Shown piece by piece: positions 22,125 through 34,400 of a DNA stretch of 64,000 nucleotides. Made by a program: the position numbers and the translations under genes. The DNA lies in assembly GCA_973895155.1 (NCBI GenBank), contig OZ316899.1, positions 5,208,001 through 5,272,000 on the forward strand, read 5' to 3'. Source of the stretch: Marsupella aquatica (Eukaryota > Marchantiophyta). The notes under the pieces were generated by a model. That model was not told where the DNA came from. It did not search any database and saw only the letters and a list, made by a program, of their open reading frames with translations. The first letter of the stretch is position 1, and every line of letters begins with the position of its first letter.

Positions 22125-25100
22125 TTATTCCTGATTAAAGTACCTTTTCAACCTATCATGATGCACTCTAGTAGGGAACACCTCTCCTTCAAGAGTAGCA
22201 AGCTGAATTGACCCATTAGCATAAACCTGGTGAACAACATAAGGACCCAACCACCGAGTATGCAACTTGCCTGGAAAATGAGCATACCTACTGTCATAGA
22301 GTAATACCAGTTGTCCAGCAAGTAAAGAAGTTGGCTTCTTCAACTTCTTGTCATGATGTTGCTTCACTTGAGCTTGCTTCTTCTTCACTTGCTTGCTTGC
22401 CTCTTCCCGGATTTCCTCCAACTCCTCCAGCTGGTAAGCTCTCTCCATTAAACTCTGGTCAGCCTCCATTCTCTCCTCCACACTTACCCTCAAAGTAGGC
22501 ACTTCAAACTCAACAGGTACAAGGGAGTGTTGTCCAAATACTAGGTAGAAAGGACTATGGCCGGTTGTGGTCTTGAAAGCAAGGTTGTAGGAGTACACAG
22601 CTGAGTATAATTTGTCATCCCAATCAGTCTTGTGTGCCGCCACGGTTTTGTTCAAGATCTTGCCAATGATGCCATTAGCTCTCTCCGTTAATCCATTGGC
22701 CTTGGGGTGATAGGGGGTGGTCTTCCTATGCTTAATCAAGTAATGGTTAGTGAGCTCCTCCACAACTTCATTCAAGAAGTGAGTCCCCCTATCACTAACC
22801 AGCTCTAGAGGTGGCCCAAATCTGGTAAAAATCTGTTGATACATGAACCTTGCTACTGTGAGAGCATTATCCTTGCTGGTTGGTCTTGCCTCTACCCACT
22901 TAGTAGCATAATCAGTTGCAAGAAGGATGTATCGATTCCTTCTAGACCTGGTCACAGGAGTGATGGGACCTATGAAATCTATACCCCACTTCTCAAAAGG
23001 TGCAAGAGGTAAGATGGTGGTAAGAGGGTGATGCCTTGAGTGAGCTGGCTTACCTGTCCTTTGGCAAGGGTCACATCCCCTCACAAAAAGACTTACATCC
23101 TTATGAAGTGTTGGCCACCAATACCCTGCATCAAGAATTTTCCTTGCTGTTGTTGCACTTGCATAATGGCCACCAGCCTCCTCCTCATGCATAGCTCTCA
23201 TCACAATGGAGATTTCCTTCTTCTCCAAACACCTCCTTAGTCTCCCATCAACTCCTTCCTTGTGAAGGACACCCTTCACCAATAAGTAAGGTCTGATTTT
23301 TCTCAGGAAAACAGCAGCCTCCTCTTGGTTCAAATCTCTTGGTAGCCGGGTTGTGAGAAGAAATTGGATGATATCCAAATACCATGTATCTCCTCCACTT
23401 CCCACATGAAAGAGGTCTTCATCTGGAAACTGATCATCCACCTCCTTCAAGTCCTCTTCTCCTTCAATCCTTGAGAAGAAGTCTGCATTCCCATGCTTCT
23501 TACCAGGCCTGACCCTCACCTCATAATCAAACTCTTGGAGCAACAAGATCCACCTTGCCACTCTACCAGTTACATCAGGTTTATTCACCATATACTTGAG
23601 AGCATTGTGATCAGTATGAAAGACCACCTTATAGCCCAACAAGTAGTGCCTAAACTTCTTACAAGAGTAGATGATTCCTAGAGCTTCTCTATCGGTTGGT
23701 GAGTAATTCTTTTCAGCTGGTGCCAATAGTCTACTTGCAAAGTAGATAGGGTGATCCCTATTCTGGTCATCAAGTTGACTAAGCACCACACCAATACAAA
23801 AGCCAGACACATCCACATACACATGAAATTCTCTACTCCAATCTGGTGCTATCAAGATAGGGGCTTCAACCAACCTGTTCTTCAACTCCTGAAAACTTGC
23901 TAGCCTCTCAACTGAGGGTTCAACCTCAGCCCCCTTCTTAAGCATGCTGGTTAGGGGTAAAGCTACTTTAGCAAAGTCCTTAATGAACCTTCTATAGTAG
24001 TTTAAACATCCCAAGAATCCCCTCAACTCTGTCACTGAAGTTGGAAACTTGACAGCCATCCAAACAGCAACCTTCTCTTGGTCCACTTCTATGCCCTTCT
24101 TGGATACCTTGTGGCCAAGTAGTATCCCTTCTTCCACACCAAAGAAGCACTTCCCTGGGTGAAGCTTCAAACCAACTTCCCTACATCTTTGGAAGGTCAT
24201 CCTCAAATGTTCAACATGGTCCTTCCCCCTTCCAAAAACAGCAAAGTCATCTATGAATACTTCCAAGAACTTTCTCAAGTAGTCATGAAAGATATTCATC
24301 ATCAACCTTTGGAACATACCAGGGGCATTACAAAGACCAAAAGGCATCCTCCGAAAGGCATAAATCCCCCACTCAGTAGTAAAGGCTGTCTTCAACTGGT
24401 CCTCCTTCCTTATCCAAATCTGGTTGTAACCTGAGTACCCATCTAGGAAGCTATACACTTCCCAACCAGCTACTAAATCAAGTACCATATCAGTAAATGG
24501 AATGGGATAGTGGTCCTTCTTAGTGGCCTCATTGAGTTTCCTAAAGTCTTGGCAAACTCGGATCTTAGGCTTACCATCCAAGCCTGGTTTCTTTGGTACT
24601 ATGACAATTGGAGAAACCCACTCACTATTCAACACAGGATAGATGAAACCTGCTTCCAGCAATTTGTCTATCTCTTCCTTCACCATCAAGGAGTACTTGG
24701 GATTCATCCGATATTGCCTTTGTCTCACAGGTGAAGCTCCTAGCATCAAGTCGATTCTATGCTCACCAAGTTCAGGGTTTACACCAGTAAGATCCAAGTG
24801 ACTCCAAGCAAACACATCCACATATTCACCTAGCAAATCTTGGATAGTTTTCTCTTCACCTGATCCCAGGGCATTTCCCAAGTTGAAGGTCTTGTCTTGC
24901 TGGACAGAGATGGTTCTGTACTGCTCAGCTCGAATCACCTCCATCTTGTTCCTCATTGTGGAGTCAAAAGTGCCCTCAAGTTGTGCCAACCTCATGCCTC
25001 CATAGACGGGTGCATTTTCAGCACTTAACTCCTCCTTCTCCTTGCTTGAATGCTGGTCTTCCTGAGTCTCATCCTCCTCTGAGTTTGCAGCCTTCAATTG

Positions 25101-28100
25101 GTCCTCTAGCTCCTTTATCTTGAGCTTTAACAAGGCTAAGTGCTTAGCCTTTAACCTCTGGTCATTACTCCTTGTCTTGATCTCAACTTGGGCAACACCC
25201 TTGCTGGTCTGATCAACCTCCTGAGCCATTGTGATAGTGTCTTCTTGGTTGCTCTCCTTGGCTGAGGTCTCAGCCTGCTTCACCTCCTCGAGACTGGTCA
25301 CTTCACTGAGACTGGGCAGAGGTGAATGGCTGGTAAGAGCCTCCTGCTCTTGCTCCTCTCCAAACACTTCTTCTTCAGTCCATTGGCTCACCATGTTCAA
25401 CATGTATACCTCATCCTCATCAGATTCAGATTTGGTACTCAACTCATCGGAAAGTTCAGAATCATATTCATCCAACTCATCAGTAGTCTCTCCTTGATGC
25501 TTGTCATGACCCCATGAAACTGAAGTGGCTGGTTTGCCAAACCTAAACTCCTTCTTGCCCCAATCAGACACTACTTTGGCTCCATATAGCCAAGGCCTCC
25601 CAATCAAGATTGGGTAAGTAGATGGCCTTGCTGGTCTCATCACCAAGTAATTCAACAAGAACTCCTGCCCCCCAATGAGAGTAGGTACTTGAGTAAGTGT
25701 CCCCACCGGTAGCACTCTTGCTCCATTTGCTAGCCTCATTGTCCTTGCTGTTGGCTGAAGTTTCTTGAAACCTAGTTGTTGGGCAGTAGCCTCAATCATG
25801 ATATTCACACCTGAGCCTCCATCAACTGGTACATACGAGAGTACACACCCATTTACTTGAACATCAATCTCAGGTGCTCCAAGGTCTTCACAAACCATCA
25901 TCACATCAGCTGGGGTACCAACCTTTGGAAGCTTCCTTCTTCTCCTTCCTACCAACATCTCCTTCAGTTGCCTCCTATACAAAGGGTTGTCTTTGATCAG
26001 CTGCCCCACTGTAGCAGTAACCAAACAATCTTTCACATCCTTCTTGATGTCATAAGAGGGTACCTTGCTGGTCTCTTTCTTCTCTTCCACCTCAGCTTTT
26101 TCCTTCAAAGCTTTAGCAACCTTCAGGTCTTTGTTGATGGCCTCTTGATGCTCCTTAGCCTCCATCTCCTCTAGTTGCCTCTTGACTTCCTCATTCACCT
26201 TGGGATAGAAGAGCTTCGGATGGTCTCTCTTGTAGTCACTATCTTCAGCTGGTGGGACTTGAACTTCTGCTCCAACTTCAACTTCGATTGGTGACTCCGT
26301 TGAGTGCTCCTTTCTCTCCTTCCTCTTCTTCCTCTCTTCCACTCTTTCCTTCTTTCTTGTGGACCTGGTAGACACCTTGTAACACACAGCTTCCTCCTCA
26401 GGTGTCTCCATTCCTGGTAGATCTGGCTGGTTCTCCCCACCAGCAACTTGTGTCACTCCATCTTTGGCCTCCTCTTGCCACTCCATACTCAAGAAGTTCA
26501 CTGTGGCTTCACCGGGAGCCTTGGCAACCGCTGGTGGTGGTGCTTCTATCCTTCCTATCATCATCTTGGCAGCAGATCCAATAGGACAGTTGGCTGTGGT
26601 ATGACCCTCCCTTTTGCACACAGCACAAAGAGGATAGGGAGCTCCTTGTCCCTGCCTCCTTGGTTCGGGGCAACTGTTGGAATAGTGCCCTGGTTTTTGA
26701 CAGTTCCAGCAGATCACCACGGTAGTTCTTGCCACTCCCCCAGGTCCTTGAGGTCCCATTTGATCCACCATCCTTGGTTGAAGACCAGGCATCAGTTGAG
26801 GTGCCATGGGTGGAGCTGGTCTTCCTTGCAAAGTTCTTGGGCCTCCTGAAATCTGGTACACCATCTCCGGGGCTTCTTCATAGAAGTAGTCCACCACTTC
26901 ACTTGCTTGATAAACATCGTTGGACTCTTCATTGACATACTGAACTTGATTCCTCCAACCTTGACACTCTTGAGGTGTATGGCCAAAACTCTTGCACTTG
27001 ACACACCATACATGGGCTCTATTCACCGGCACTTTTCTCCTATCAGGTTGCACACCAGCAAAGTGAACTGATAGGGCCTTGAGTTGGTTGGTGATCTCAC
27101 TCATCTTGTTATCCATCACCTTCTTCTCCTTGGTTGCTGGTGTAGAACCTTCCACCAAGTTGAAGGTTGCAGATTTGTGGTGCTTACCACCTGGCTTCTT
27201 CTTGCTGGCTCTCCTCTTCTGGTCGCTTTTTCTCTTTGCCTTCTTCTTCTTCTTCTTCTTCTTCTTCTCGGAGTCCTCCTCAGAATCAGATTCTGAATCA
27301 GAACTGGAACTACTCTCCTCAGATTCCGACTCAGAAGTATCCTCAACTGAACTACTTGATTCACTTGAGCTAGAAGAAGAATCACTATAAGCAAATCGCT
27401 TCTTCTTTCTCCTACTCTTGGAACTAGAGATCTCAGCACTCCTATAAGACTGAGCCGCCTCAATGGCCTCATCCAACGTATTAGGGTGAGATTGCCTTAC
27501 TGAGACACCCATCTTCTTGGGTAGGCTTGCCACAAACCAAGCCAACAACATGGAGTCTACTGGTCTGGGGTCAAGCTTGGTAGCTAACCTTTGAAACCTT
27601 TGCAGAAACCTCCTTACTGACTCCTTGGATCCCATTCTGATCTCTCCCATCTTGATCAGAGCTTCCGATTCTTCTCCCACCTTCCTAAACTCCTGCAAGA
27701 ATGCTAGCTTGAAGGCATCCCAATCATTCTTGATGGCATTTGATAGGCTATTGAACCAAGGTCTTGCTTCTCCTCTCAAGACCCCCGCCAAAGTGGTCAA
27801 CTTAATATCAAACTCTCCATTGGCTTGGGCTGTCCCAATGAAGTCCTCCAACCAAGCATCAGGATCCTCCTTGGGCTTGCCATGGAATGTCTTGTACTGA
27901 AATCTTGCTCTTTGAGTCACCACCATGGCTGCTTCTTGATCTTCACTTGTGTTGGTAGTGGAAGAAGATGTATCACTCCACCCTACACCAGGTTCCGCTT
28001 CAGCTTGCAAATGAATGTCCACCCAATCTGGTTGCTCCAACTGGTCACCAAAGTTGAAACTAAGAGAGGCTTCTTTTAGTGCTTGACTCCTTGTAGTGGG

Positions 28101-28103
28101 CAT
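22125..28103 (-). CDS. Gypsy-2 gag-pol polyprotein, unit 1 (intact)
   Basis: The 1992-residue polyprotein starts at ATG 28103 (MPTTRSQALKE, matching Gypsy-1). An open stretch 30 codons upstream begins only with TTG and is not used. Domains by residue: gag about 65-225; Ser-rich and poly-Lys 225-310; CCHC knuckles 367-380, 465-478 and 493-506; aspartic protease VDGGSG near 760; RT about 1150-1340 with FIDD at 1283-1286; RNase H with Asp 1431, Glu 1473 and Asp 1498; integrase zinc site His 1639, His 1646, Cys 1677, Cys 1680; catalytic Asp 1709, Asp 1771 and Glu 1807 with DD35E spacing. No chromodomain is seen. All catalytic residues are present and there are no stops, so the gene looks capable of packaging, copying and integrating its RNA. 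Confidence 0.96.
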   Translation of the reverse strand: MPTTRSQALKEASLSFNFGDQLEQPDWVDIHLQAEAEPGVGWSDTSSSTTNTSEDQEAAMVVTQRARFQYKTFHGKPKEDPDAWLEDFIGTAQANGEFDIKLTTLAGVLRGEARPWFNSLSNAIKNDWDAFKLAFLQEFRKVGEESEALIKMGEIRMGSKESVRRFLQRFQRLATKLDPRPVDSMLLAWFVASLPKKMGVSVRQSHPNTLDEAIEAAQSYRSAEISSSKSRRKKKRFAYSDSSSSSSESSSSVEDTSESESEESSSSSDSESDSEEDSEKKKKKKKKKAKRKSDQKRRASKKKPGGKHHKSATFNLVEGSTPATKEKKVMDNKMSEITNQLKALSVHFAGVQPDRRKVPVNRAHVWCVKCKSFGHTPQECQGWRNQVQYVNEESNDVYQASEVVDYFYEEAPEMVYQISGGPRTLQGRPAPPMAPQLMPGLQPRMVDQMGPQGPGGVARTTVVICWNCQKPGHYSNSCPEPRRQGQGAPYPLCAVCKREGHTTANCPIGSAAKMMIGRIEAPPPAVAKAPGEATVNFLSMEWQEEAKDGVTQVAGGENQPDLPGMETPEEEAVCYKVSTRSTRKKERVEERKKRKERKEHSTESPIEVEVGAEVQVPPAEDSDYKRDHPKLFYPKVNEEVKRQLEEMEAKEHQEAINKDLKVAKALKEKAEVEEKKETSKVPSYDIKKDVKDCLVTATVGQLIKDNPLYRRQLKEMLVGRRRRKLPKVGTPADVMMVCEDLGAPEIDVQVNGCVLSYVPVDGGSGVNIMIEATAQQLGFKKLQPTARTMRLANGARVLPVGTLTQVPTLIGGQEFLLNYLVMRPARPSTYPILIGRPWLYGAKVVSDWGKKEFRFGKPATSVSWGHDKHQGETTDELDEYDSELSDELSTKSESDEDEVYMLNMVSQWTEEEVFGEEQEQEALTSHSPLPSLSEVTSLEEVKQAETSAKESNQEDTITMAQEVDQTSKGVAQVEIKTRSNDQRLKAKHLALLKLKIKELEDQLKAANSEEDETQEDQHSSKEKEELSAENAPVYGGMRLAQLEGTFDSTMRNKMEVIRAEQYRTISVQQDKTFNLGNALGSGEEKTIQDLLGEYVDVFAWSHLDLTGVNPELGEHRIDLMLGASPVRQRQYRMNPKYSLMVKEEIDKLLEAGFIYPVLNSEWVSPIVIVPKKPGLDGKPKIRVCQDFRKLNEATKKDHYPIPFTDMVLDLVAGWEVYSFLDGYSGYNQIWIRKEDQLKTAFTTEWGIYAFRRMPFGLCNAPGMFQRLMMNIFHDYLRKFLEVFIDDFAVFGRGKDHVEHLRMTFQRCREVGLKLHPGKCFFGVEEGILLGHKVSKKGIEVDQEKVAVWMAVKFPTSVTELRGFLGCLNYYRRFIKDFAKVALPLTSMLKKGAEVEPSVERLASFQELKNRLVEAPILIAPDWSREFHVYVDVSGFCIGVVLSQLDDQNRDHPIYFASRLLAPAEKNYSPTDREALGIIYSCKKFRHYLLGYKVVFHTDHNALKYMVNKPDVTGRVARWILLLQEFDYEVRVRPGKKHGNADFFSRIEGEEDLKEVDDQFPDEDLFHVGSGGDTWYLDIIQFLLTTRLPRDLNQEEAAVFLRKIRPYLLVKGVLHKEGVDGRLRRCLEKKEISIVMRAMHEEEAGGHYASATTARKILDAGYWWPTLHKDVSLFVRGCDPCQRTGKPAHSRHHPLTTILPLAPFEKWGIDFIGPITPVTRSRRNRYILLATDYATKWVEARPTSKDNALTVARFMYQQIFTRFGPPLELVSDRGTHFLNEVVEELTNHYLIKHRKTTPYHPKANGLTERANGIIGKILNKTVAAHKTDWDDKLYSAVYSYNLAFKTTTGHSPFYLVFGQHSLVPVEFEVPTLRVSVEERMEADQSLMERAYQLEELEEIREEASKQVKKKQAQVKQHHDKKLKKPTSLLAGQLVLLYDSRYAHFPGKLHTRWLGPYVVHQVYANGSIQLATLEGEVFPTRVHHDRLKRYFNQE

Positions 28104-28220
28104 GCCACTCACAATCACCTTCTTATCTCCCTTCTTCTCTTGAACAGCAAACCTGCAAACACACCTCCAAGTCTTGTGGCTCCACTCCAACAAAAACTGT
28201 AAAGAGTTGTCCCCGGCAGC

Positions 28221-28239
28221 GGCGCCAAAAACAAGGGTG
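28221..28239 (-). other. Gypsy-2 primer binding site, unit 1 (tRNA-Asp-like)
   Basis: The minus strand reads TGGCGCCGCTGCCGGGGAC from 28227 leftwards to 28209, complementary to a tRNA-Asp 3' end; the core GGCGCCA is at 28221-28227. It lies 20 bases inside the LTR edge at 28248, further than the usual few bases. Repeated 9346 bp to the right in unit 2 (core 37567-37573). Confidence 0.8.
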
Positions 28240-28247
28240 GGACTCTA

Positions 28248-31200
28248 TGTCAAACACTTGCCAAGGAGCTTAAGCGGCTTTTCTCCCCAAAAGACTACCT
28301 AATACCTGCTCCATGTCATACCAGGGTCACAAAGGATTGACAAAACTTCTGAAGTGTGCTTACAATGTCCAATCACTCCATACATAAGTAGTTTCAACTC
28401 TCCACTTCTAGAGAGGTAGTCCCCTTGACTACTTTTGTACTCACCCCTTCCCCTCTCCTCTACTCCAAGGATCAGCAAGGGGGATCTCCGCTCCAAGCTG
28501 TCACCTTAGAGTAGATTCTCACACAAACACCCAAGAACCCAAAGTACTTTCCTCTTCAAGCTTAAGTCTCCTCAAGACCCTCAAAGTAGTGTTACCCCTC
28601 AACCTTGCCCCCCTGGCCTTGGTTTGGGTCCACACATCCCCTTTGAGCCCTAGAGAAGGCTCCTCTATCTAAGGACTCTTCCTCTTGTTCTTACTTCTTG
28701 TTAACACCACACACCAAGCAAAGTACTTTCCACCCTCAAGCTATAATCCTCTCTAAGTCTCAAAGTAATGCTATACCTTAACCTTGCCTCCTTGGCCTTG
28801 GTTTTGTACTAGCACATCCCCTTCAAGCTTAGACCAAGATTATACCATAGCATGGACTCTTCTCTTGCTCTCATATACTTCAAATGCACTCACACTTAAT
28901 GGTCACAATGAAGATTGGTAAGTCTCCTTTTATTGCATCACCTTTACAACAAAAGTTCACTACACATTCTCCACACTAAGCATGGACCACCTCTCCTTTC
29001 TCAAGCTTAGCCCTACCTTGGCAAGGTAGAGATTTCACTTAAGAGATGAGACTCCCGGTCCCTAACAAATGAAAACTTCCTCCTTATATACTATCTCCTT
29101 CCACATCACACCAAGCTTGACCTGGGGTCCAACTATACCTCCCCCAAGTCCTCCTAACACACAAAGTCCAACTCTATAGTTCATAGCCCACCCTACTACT
29201 TGCTATTTTGCCTCCTTCCAAGCCCTGGAATATGCCACACATGAGTGGTATGCTTTGACTTCCAAACCTACTCCCACTTATGGTCCTCCTCACCAGCTTA
29301 CCAACCCACTTGAAATCTCGCAAAAAGAGTGAGTGAGTCTCAAGTTGTGCCTAGTCAAAGTTGGCCTTATTTTACTTGTAACCCCTTTACTACCCTAAGT
29401 AAACTACCCCCTATATTTACTTTTCTTAACTTGATGGCCTTACACCTTTGGCCAAAGGTAAGTACCCTTCTCTAGAGCCTAACTCAAGTGGTATGGGTGC
29501 AAGAAAGGTCAGCCCCTAAATCTGGTATTCATTCCCCTATGCCGACTTTGGTTTGCAAGTTGTCGGGACTCCCTCGTGGCCTCGGTTAAAAATATATTTG
29601 AGTGATTACTTTTCTGGGGTTCCACCTTCACCAGGGGGTGCCTTATCTTCCCCTAACTCAGCACAAAAAAATTTGGGCCCCAACGGATACCTCTAGCCAA
29701 AGTTATGCCCATTCTCCCAAGGCCTGTTTTTGGTGTAAAGCGGGTGTAAGCGGCGGCCCGATTACACTTACCTTACATGCCCCTTATGGGGATTCCACGT
29801 GTCATGAGGGGAGAGCACTCTCATTATACTCATGTTTCTTATGAAGAAATTGTAAGGACAGCAATGTTTGCAGCCATTTCTCTCTCGTGAATTCAATCTA
29901 AAACCACAGCATTCTCTATTGGATTCTTTCTTGTGCAGCAGTCCAGCTGATCAGCCGCCAGCCCCTCAATTTCACAGCCACCATAGCTCACAGCCAGCCT
30001 AGTCAATTTCGCAGCTAGCCCACCTCTTCAATTTTGCCGCTAGCAACACAGTCAATTTCGCAGCTAGCAGCACAGTCACATCAGCGCATTTACAGCACAA
30101 CAACAGCAGATTTGAAGCACAGCAGCAGCAACCATAGCTTGATTCCTTCTCAGTCAAGCAGGTCTCTCTTCTCAATTTCGTAGCTGCCCACCTTTGCAAT
30201 TTCGCAGCTAGCAGCAGCATCATTCAATTCAGCAGCATCAAGGCAGCAGCCAGCCAATTCTCATGAGCATCTCGTGCCTGATTAGTAGGAGCACCTCTAA
30301 TCTAGTGTGCAGCTGTCATAGCAGCAAGCAGCCTTCCCAATTCAAAGCCAGCAGCGATCCTAATTTGCAGCCATAGCTCTTTTCCTTCTCAGCAGCCATA
30401 GCTTCTTCAATCAGCAACAGCCCTTGCTTCTTCAATCAGCAGCAGCCATTTCAATTCAGCCGCCCTTCCTTCAATTCAGCCGCCCTTCCTTCAATTCAGC
30501 CGCCCTTGTGCTCAATTGATTCCTCAAGTAATCATGCAGCACCTTTGGACAGCCTCCCGGTGCTTGACGTCCTCACCAGCCTCGTGCTTGCTCCTCCTTG
30601 CCTCGTGCTCGCTCCTCCTTGCCTCGTGCTCGCCGCGTGATCGTCGCCCACGCGGTTTACACTTAGAAAAAAATACATTTTTTTTTGGAAAAACAGCATT
30701 TTGGGGCGATTTTGGACCCCCCTCCAAAACTCACACATAAGTCCAAAAGGACTTCTGAGTAGCTCCACTGATTCTATGGACATAGGACTATGTCCGGGTT
30801 TACTAAGATATAAACAAAACCCTATAACAACTTTTCTAAAATTAGGCAAAGAGGGTCAAGTCTTTATGTCTTCCAAAATTCTTCTCAACTTTGAGATGCT
30901 CCCAAAAAGTAACCAAGTGTGACAAAGTTGTCCCACAAGTTTCTAGGGATAGAGGGGACCATACTTAACCCACTTCCAAACTTGGAACCCCTACATTTAC
31001 CCATCAGCTATTTTTCCCGGGACCCGCTATTTGGTAACTTTGATTTTTGCCAAAATACTTATAACTCCTAGGTTAAGACCCCACTTGACTTCATACTTTT
31101 TCAGGGTTCCCTAGGGACCTCCCAGCACCCATGGGAGAAATATCAGCCAAAAATAAGATGTCCGGTGTCGGGTCATTTTTCGGTCCCGACTTAGTCGCCT

Positions 31201-31430
31201 ATTATAACTAAGGACGGACTAGTTTCCTGCCCCTCCTATAGTAACTTGCTTACCCCTAGATAACTTTGCATAACTAAATTCCCTCTTACCTCTACTAAGC
31301 TTCCCTTCTTACTTAAGTGCCCTAAACCTAGCTACTCTGATAGCACTAAAACTTTTTCCCTAACTATTTCCTCTTCTAAACGAAAGAATGTCATGTTTCT
31401 CTACACTAGCTGACACTGAGCCATCCCACA
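28248..31430 (-). repeat. Gypsy-2 LTR, copy 2 (shared middle LTR)
   Basis: 3183 bp, the same as copies 1 and 3 wherever compared. It serves as 5' LTR for unit 1 (to its left) and 3' LTR for unit 2 (to its right). Both edges join internal sequence directly: the primer-site side at 28247 and the polypurine side at 31431. No target duplication is present, so this is not a junction of two independent insertions. Confidence 0.95.
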
Positions 31431-31470
31431 TAGCCCCCTACTTAAGTGTGCAGCGTCCCCGCAAACACAC

Positions 31471-34400
31471 TTATTCCTGATTAAAGTACCTTTTCAACCT
31501 ATCATGATGCACTCTAGTAGGGAACACCTCTCCTTCAAGAGTAGCAAGCTGAATTGACCCATTAGCATAAACCTGGTGAACAACATAAGGACCCAACCAC
31601 CGAGTATGCAACTTGCCTGGAAAATGAGCATACCTACTGTCATAGAGTAATACCAGTTGTCCAGCAAGTAAAGAAGTTGGCTTCTTCAACTTCTTGTCAT
31701 GATGTTGCTTCACTTGAGCTTGCTTCTTCTTCACTTGCTTGCTTGCCTCTTCCCGGATTTCCTCCAACTCCTCCAGCTGGTAAGCTCTCTCCATTAAACT
31801 CTGGTCAGCCTCCATTCTCTCCTCCACACTTACCCTCAAAGTAGGCACTTCAAACTCAACAGGTACAAGGGAGTGTTGTCCAAATACTAGGTAGAAAGGA
31901 CTATGGCCGGTTGTGGTCTTGAAAGCAAGGTTGTAGGAGTACACAGCTGAGTATAATTTGTCATCCCAATCAGTCTTGTGTGCCGCCACGGTTTTGTTCA
32001 AGATCTTGCCAATGATGCCATTAGCTCTCTCCGTTAATCCATTGGCCTTGGGGTGATAGGGGGTGGTCTTCCTATGCTTAATCAAGTAATGGTTAGTGAG
32101 CTCCTCCACAACTTCATTCAAGAAGTGAGTCCCCCTATCACTAACCAGCTCTAGAGGTGGCCCAAATCTGGTAAAAATCTGTTGATACATGAACCTTGCT
32201 ACTGTGAGAGCATTATCCTTGCTGGTTGGTCTTGCCTCTACCCACTTAGTAGCATAATCAGTTGCAAGAAGGATGTATCGATTCCTTCTAGACCTGGTCA
32301 CAGGAGTGATGGGACCTATGAAATCTATACCCCACTTCTCAAAAGGTGCAAGAGGTAAGATGGTGGTAAGAGGGTGATGCCTTGAGTGAGCTGGCTTACC
32401 TGTCCTTTGGCAAGGGTCACATCCCCTCACAAAAAGACTTACATCCTTATGAAGTGTTGGCCACCAATACCCTGCATCAAGAATTTTCCTTGCTGTTGTT
32501 GCACTTGCATAATGGCCACCAGCCTCCTCCTCATGCATAGCTCTCATCACAATGGAGATTTCCTTCTTCTCCAAACACCTCCTTAGTCTCCCATCAACTC
32601 CTTCCTTGTGAAGGACACCCTTCACCAATAAGTAAGGTCTGATTTTTCTCAGGAAAACAGCAGCCTCCTCTTGGTTCAAATCTCTTGGTAGCCGGGTTGT
32701 GAGAAGAAATTGGATGATATCCAAATACCATGTATCTCCTCCACTTCCCACATGAAAGAGGTCTTCATCTGGAAACTGATCATCCACCTCCTTCAAGTCC
32801 TCTTCTCCTTCAATCCTTGAGAAGAAGTCTGCATTCCCATGCTTCTTACCAGGCCTGACCCTCACCTCATAATCAAACTCTTGGAGCAACAAGATCCACC
32901 TTGCCACTCTACCAGTTACATCAGGTTTATTCACCATATACTTGAGAGCATTGTGATCAGTATGAAAGACCACCTTATAGCCCAACAAGTAGTGCCTAAA
33001 CTTCTTACAAGAGTAGATGATTCCTAGAGCTTCTCTATCGGTTGGTGAGTAATTCTTTTCAGCTGGTGCCAATAGTCTACTTGCAAAGTAGATAGGGTGA
33101 TCCCTATTCTGGTCATCAAGTTGACTAAGCACCACACCAATACAAAAGCCAGACACATCCACATACACATGAAATTCTCTACTCCAATCTGGTGCTATCA
33201 AGATAGGGGCTTCAACCAACCTGTTCTTCAACTCCTGAAAACTTGCTAGCCTCTCAACTGAGGGTTCAACCTCAGCCCCCTTCTTAAGCATGCTGGTTAG
33301 GGGTAAAGCTACTTTAGCAAAGTCCTTAATGAACCTTCTATAGTAGTTTAAACATCCCAAGAATCCCCTCAACTCTGTCACTGAAGTTGGAAACTTGACA
33401 GCCATCCAAACAGCAACCTTCTCTTGGTCCACTTCTATGCCCTTCTTGGATACCTTGTGGCCAAGTAGTATCCCTTCTTCCACACCAAAGAAGCACTTCC
33501 CTGGGTGAAGCTTCAAACCAACTTCCCTACATCTTTGGAAGGTCATCCTCAAATGTTCAACATGGTCCTTCCCCCTTCCAAAAACAGCAAAGTCATCTAT
33601 GAATACTTCCAAGAACTTTCTCAAGTAGTCATGAAAGATATTCATCATCAACCTTTGGAACATACCAGGGGCATTACAAAGACCAAAAGGCATCCTCCGA
33701 AAGGCATAAATCCCCCACTCAGTAGTAAAGGCTGTCTTCAACTGGTCCTCCTTCCTTATCCAAATCTGGTTGTAACCTGAGTACCCATCTAGGAAGCTAT
33801 ACACTTCCCAACCAGCTACTAAATCAAGTACCATATCAGTAAATGGAATGGGATAGTGGTCCTTCTTAGTGGCCTCATTGAGTTTCCTAAAGTCTTGGCA
33901 AACTCGGATCTTAGGCTTACCATCCAAGCCTGGTTTCTTTGGTACTATGACAATTGGAGAAACCCACTCACTATTCAACACAGGATAGATGAAACCTGCT
34001 TCCAGCAATTTGTCTATCTCTTCCTTCACCATCAAGGAGTACTTGGGATTCATCCGATATTGCCTTTGTCTCACAGGTGAAGCTCCTAGCATCAAGTCGA
34101 TTCTATGCTCACCAAGTTCAGGGTTTACACCAGTAAGATCCAAGTGACTCCAAGCAAACACATCCACATATTCACCTAGCAAATCTTGGATAGTTTTCTC
34201 TTCACCTGATCCCAGGGCATTTCCCAAGTTGAAGGTCTTGTCTTGCTGGACAGAGATGGTTCTGTACTGCTCAGCTCGAATCACCTCCATCTTGTTCCTC
34301 ATTGTGGAGTCAAAAGTGCCCTCAAGTTGTGCCAACCTCATGCCTCCATAGACGGGTGCATTTTCAGCACTTAACTCCTCCTTCTCCTTGCTTGAATGCT

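Noticed and set aside
27236-27390. SR-like host protein suggested by the Ser-rich and poly-Lys run
   Set aside because: It lies inside an uninterrupted gag gene between the gag domain and the CCHC knuckles, and Gypsy-1 has the same composition there.
23040-28079. Plus-strand open frames of 60-133 codons across the Gypsy-2 internal region
   Set aside because: They are antisense shadows of the intact gag-pol gene. The Ser/Leu- and Phe-rich ones mirror the Glu/Lys/Ser-rich part of gag.
22125-28103. Gypsy-2 as an endogenous pararetrovirus
   Set aside because: It has long LTRs, a 5-bp target duplication and a DD35E integrase, which pararetroviruses lack.
22125-28193. A 2022-residue reading of the Gypsy-2 polyprotein starting at 28193
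   Set aside because: The first codon is TTG. The ATG at 28103 gives MPTTRSQ, which matches the Gypsy-1 start MPVTRSQ at 16360, so the first 30 codons are untranslated leader.
28248-31430. Two independent Gypsy-2 insertions side by side
   Set aside because: The middle LTR has no target duplication and both neighbours join it exactly at their normal internal borders. The only duplication (TGTAG) is at the outer ends.
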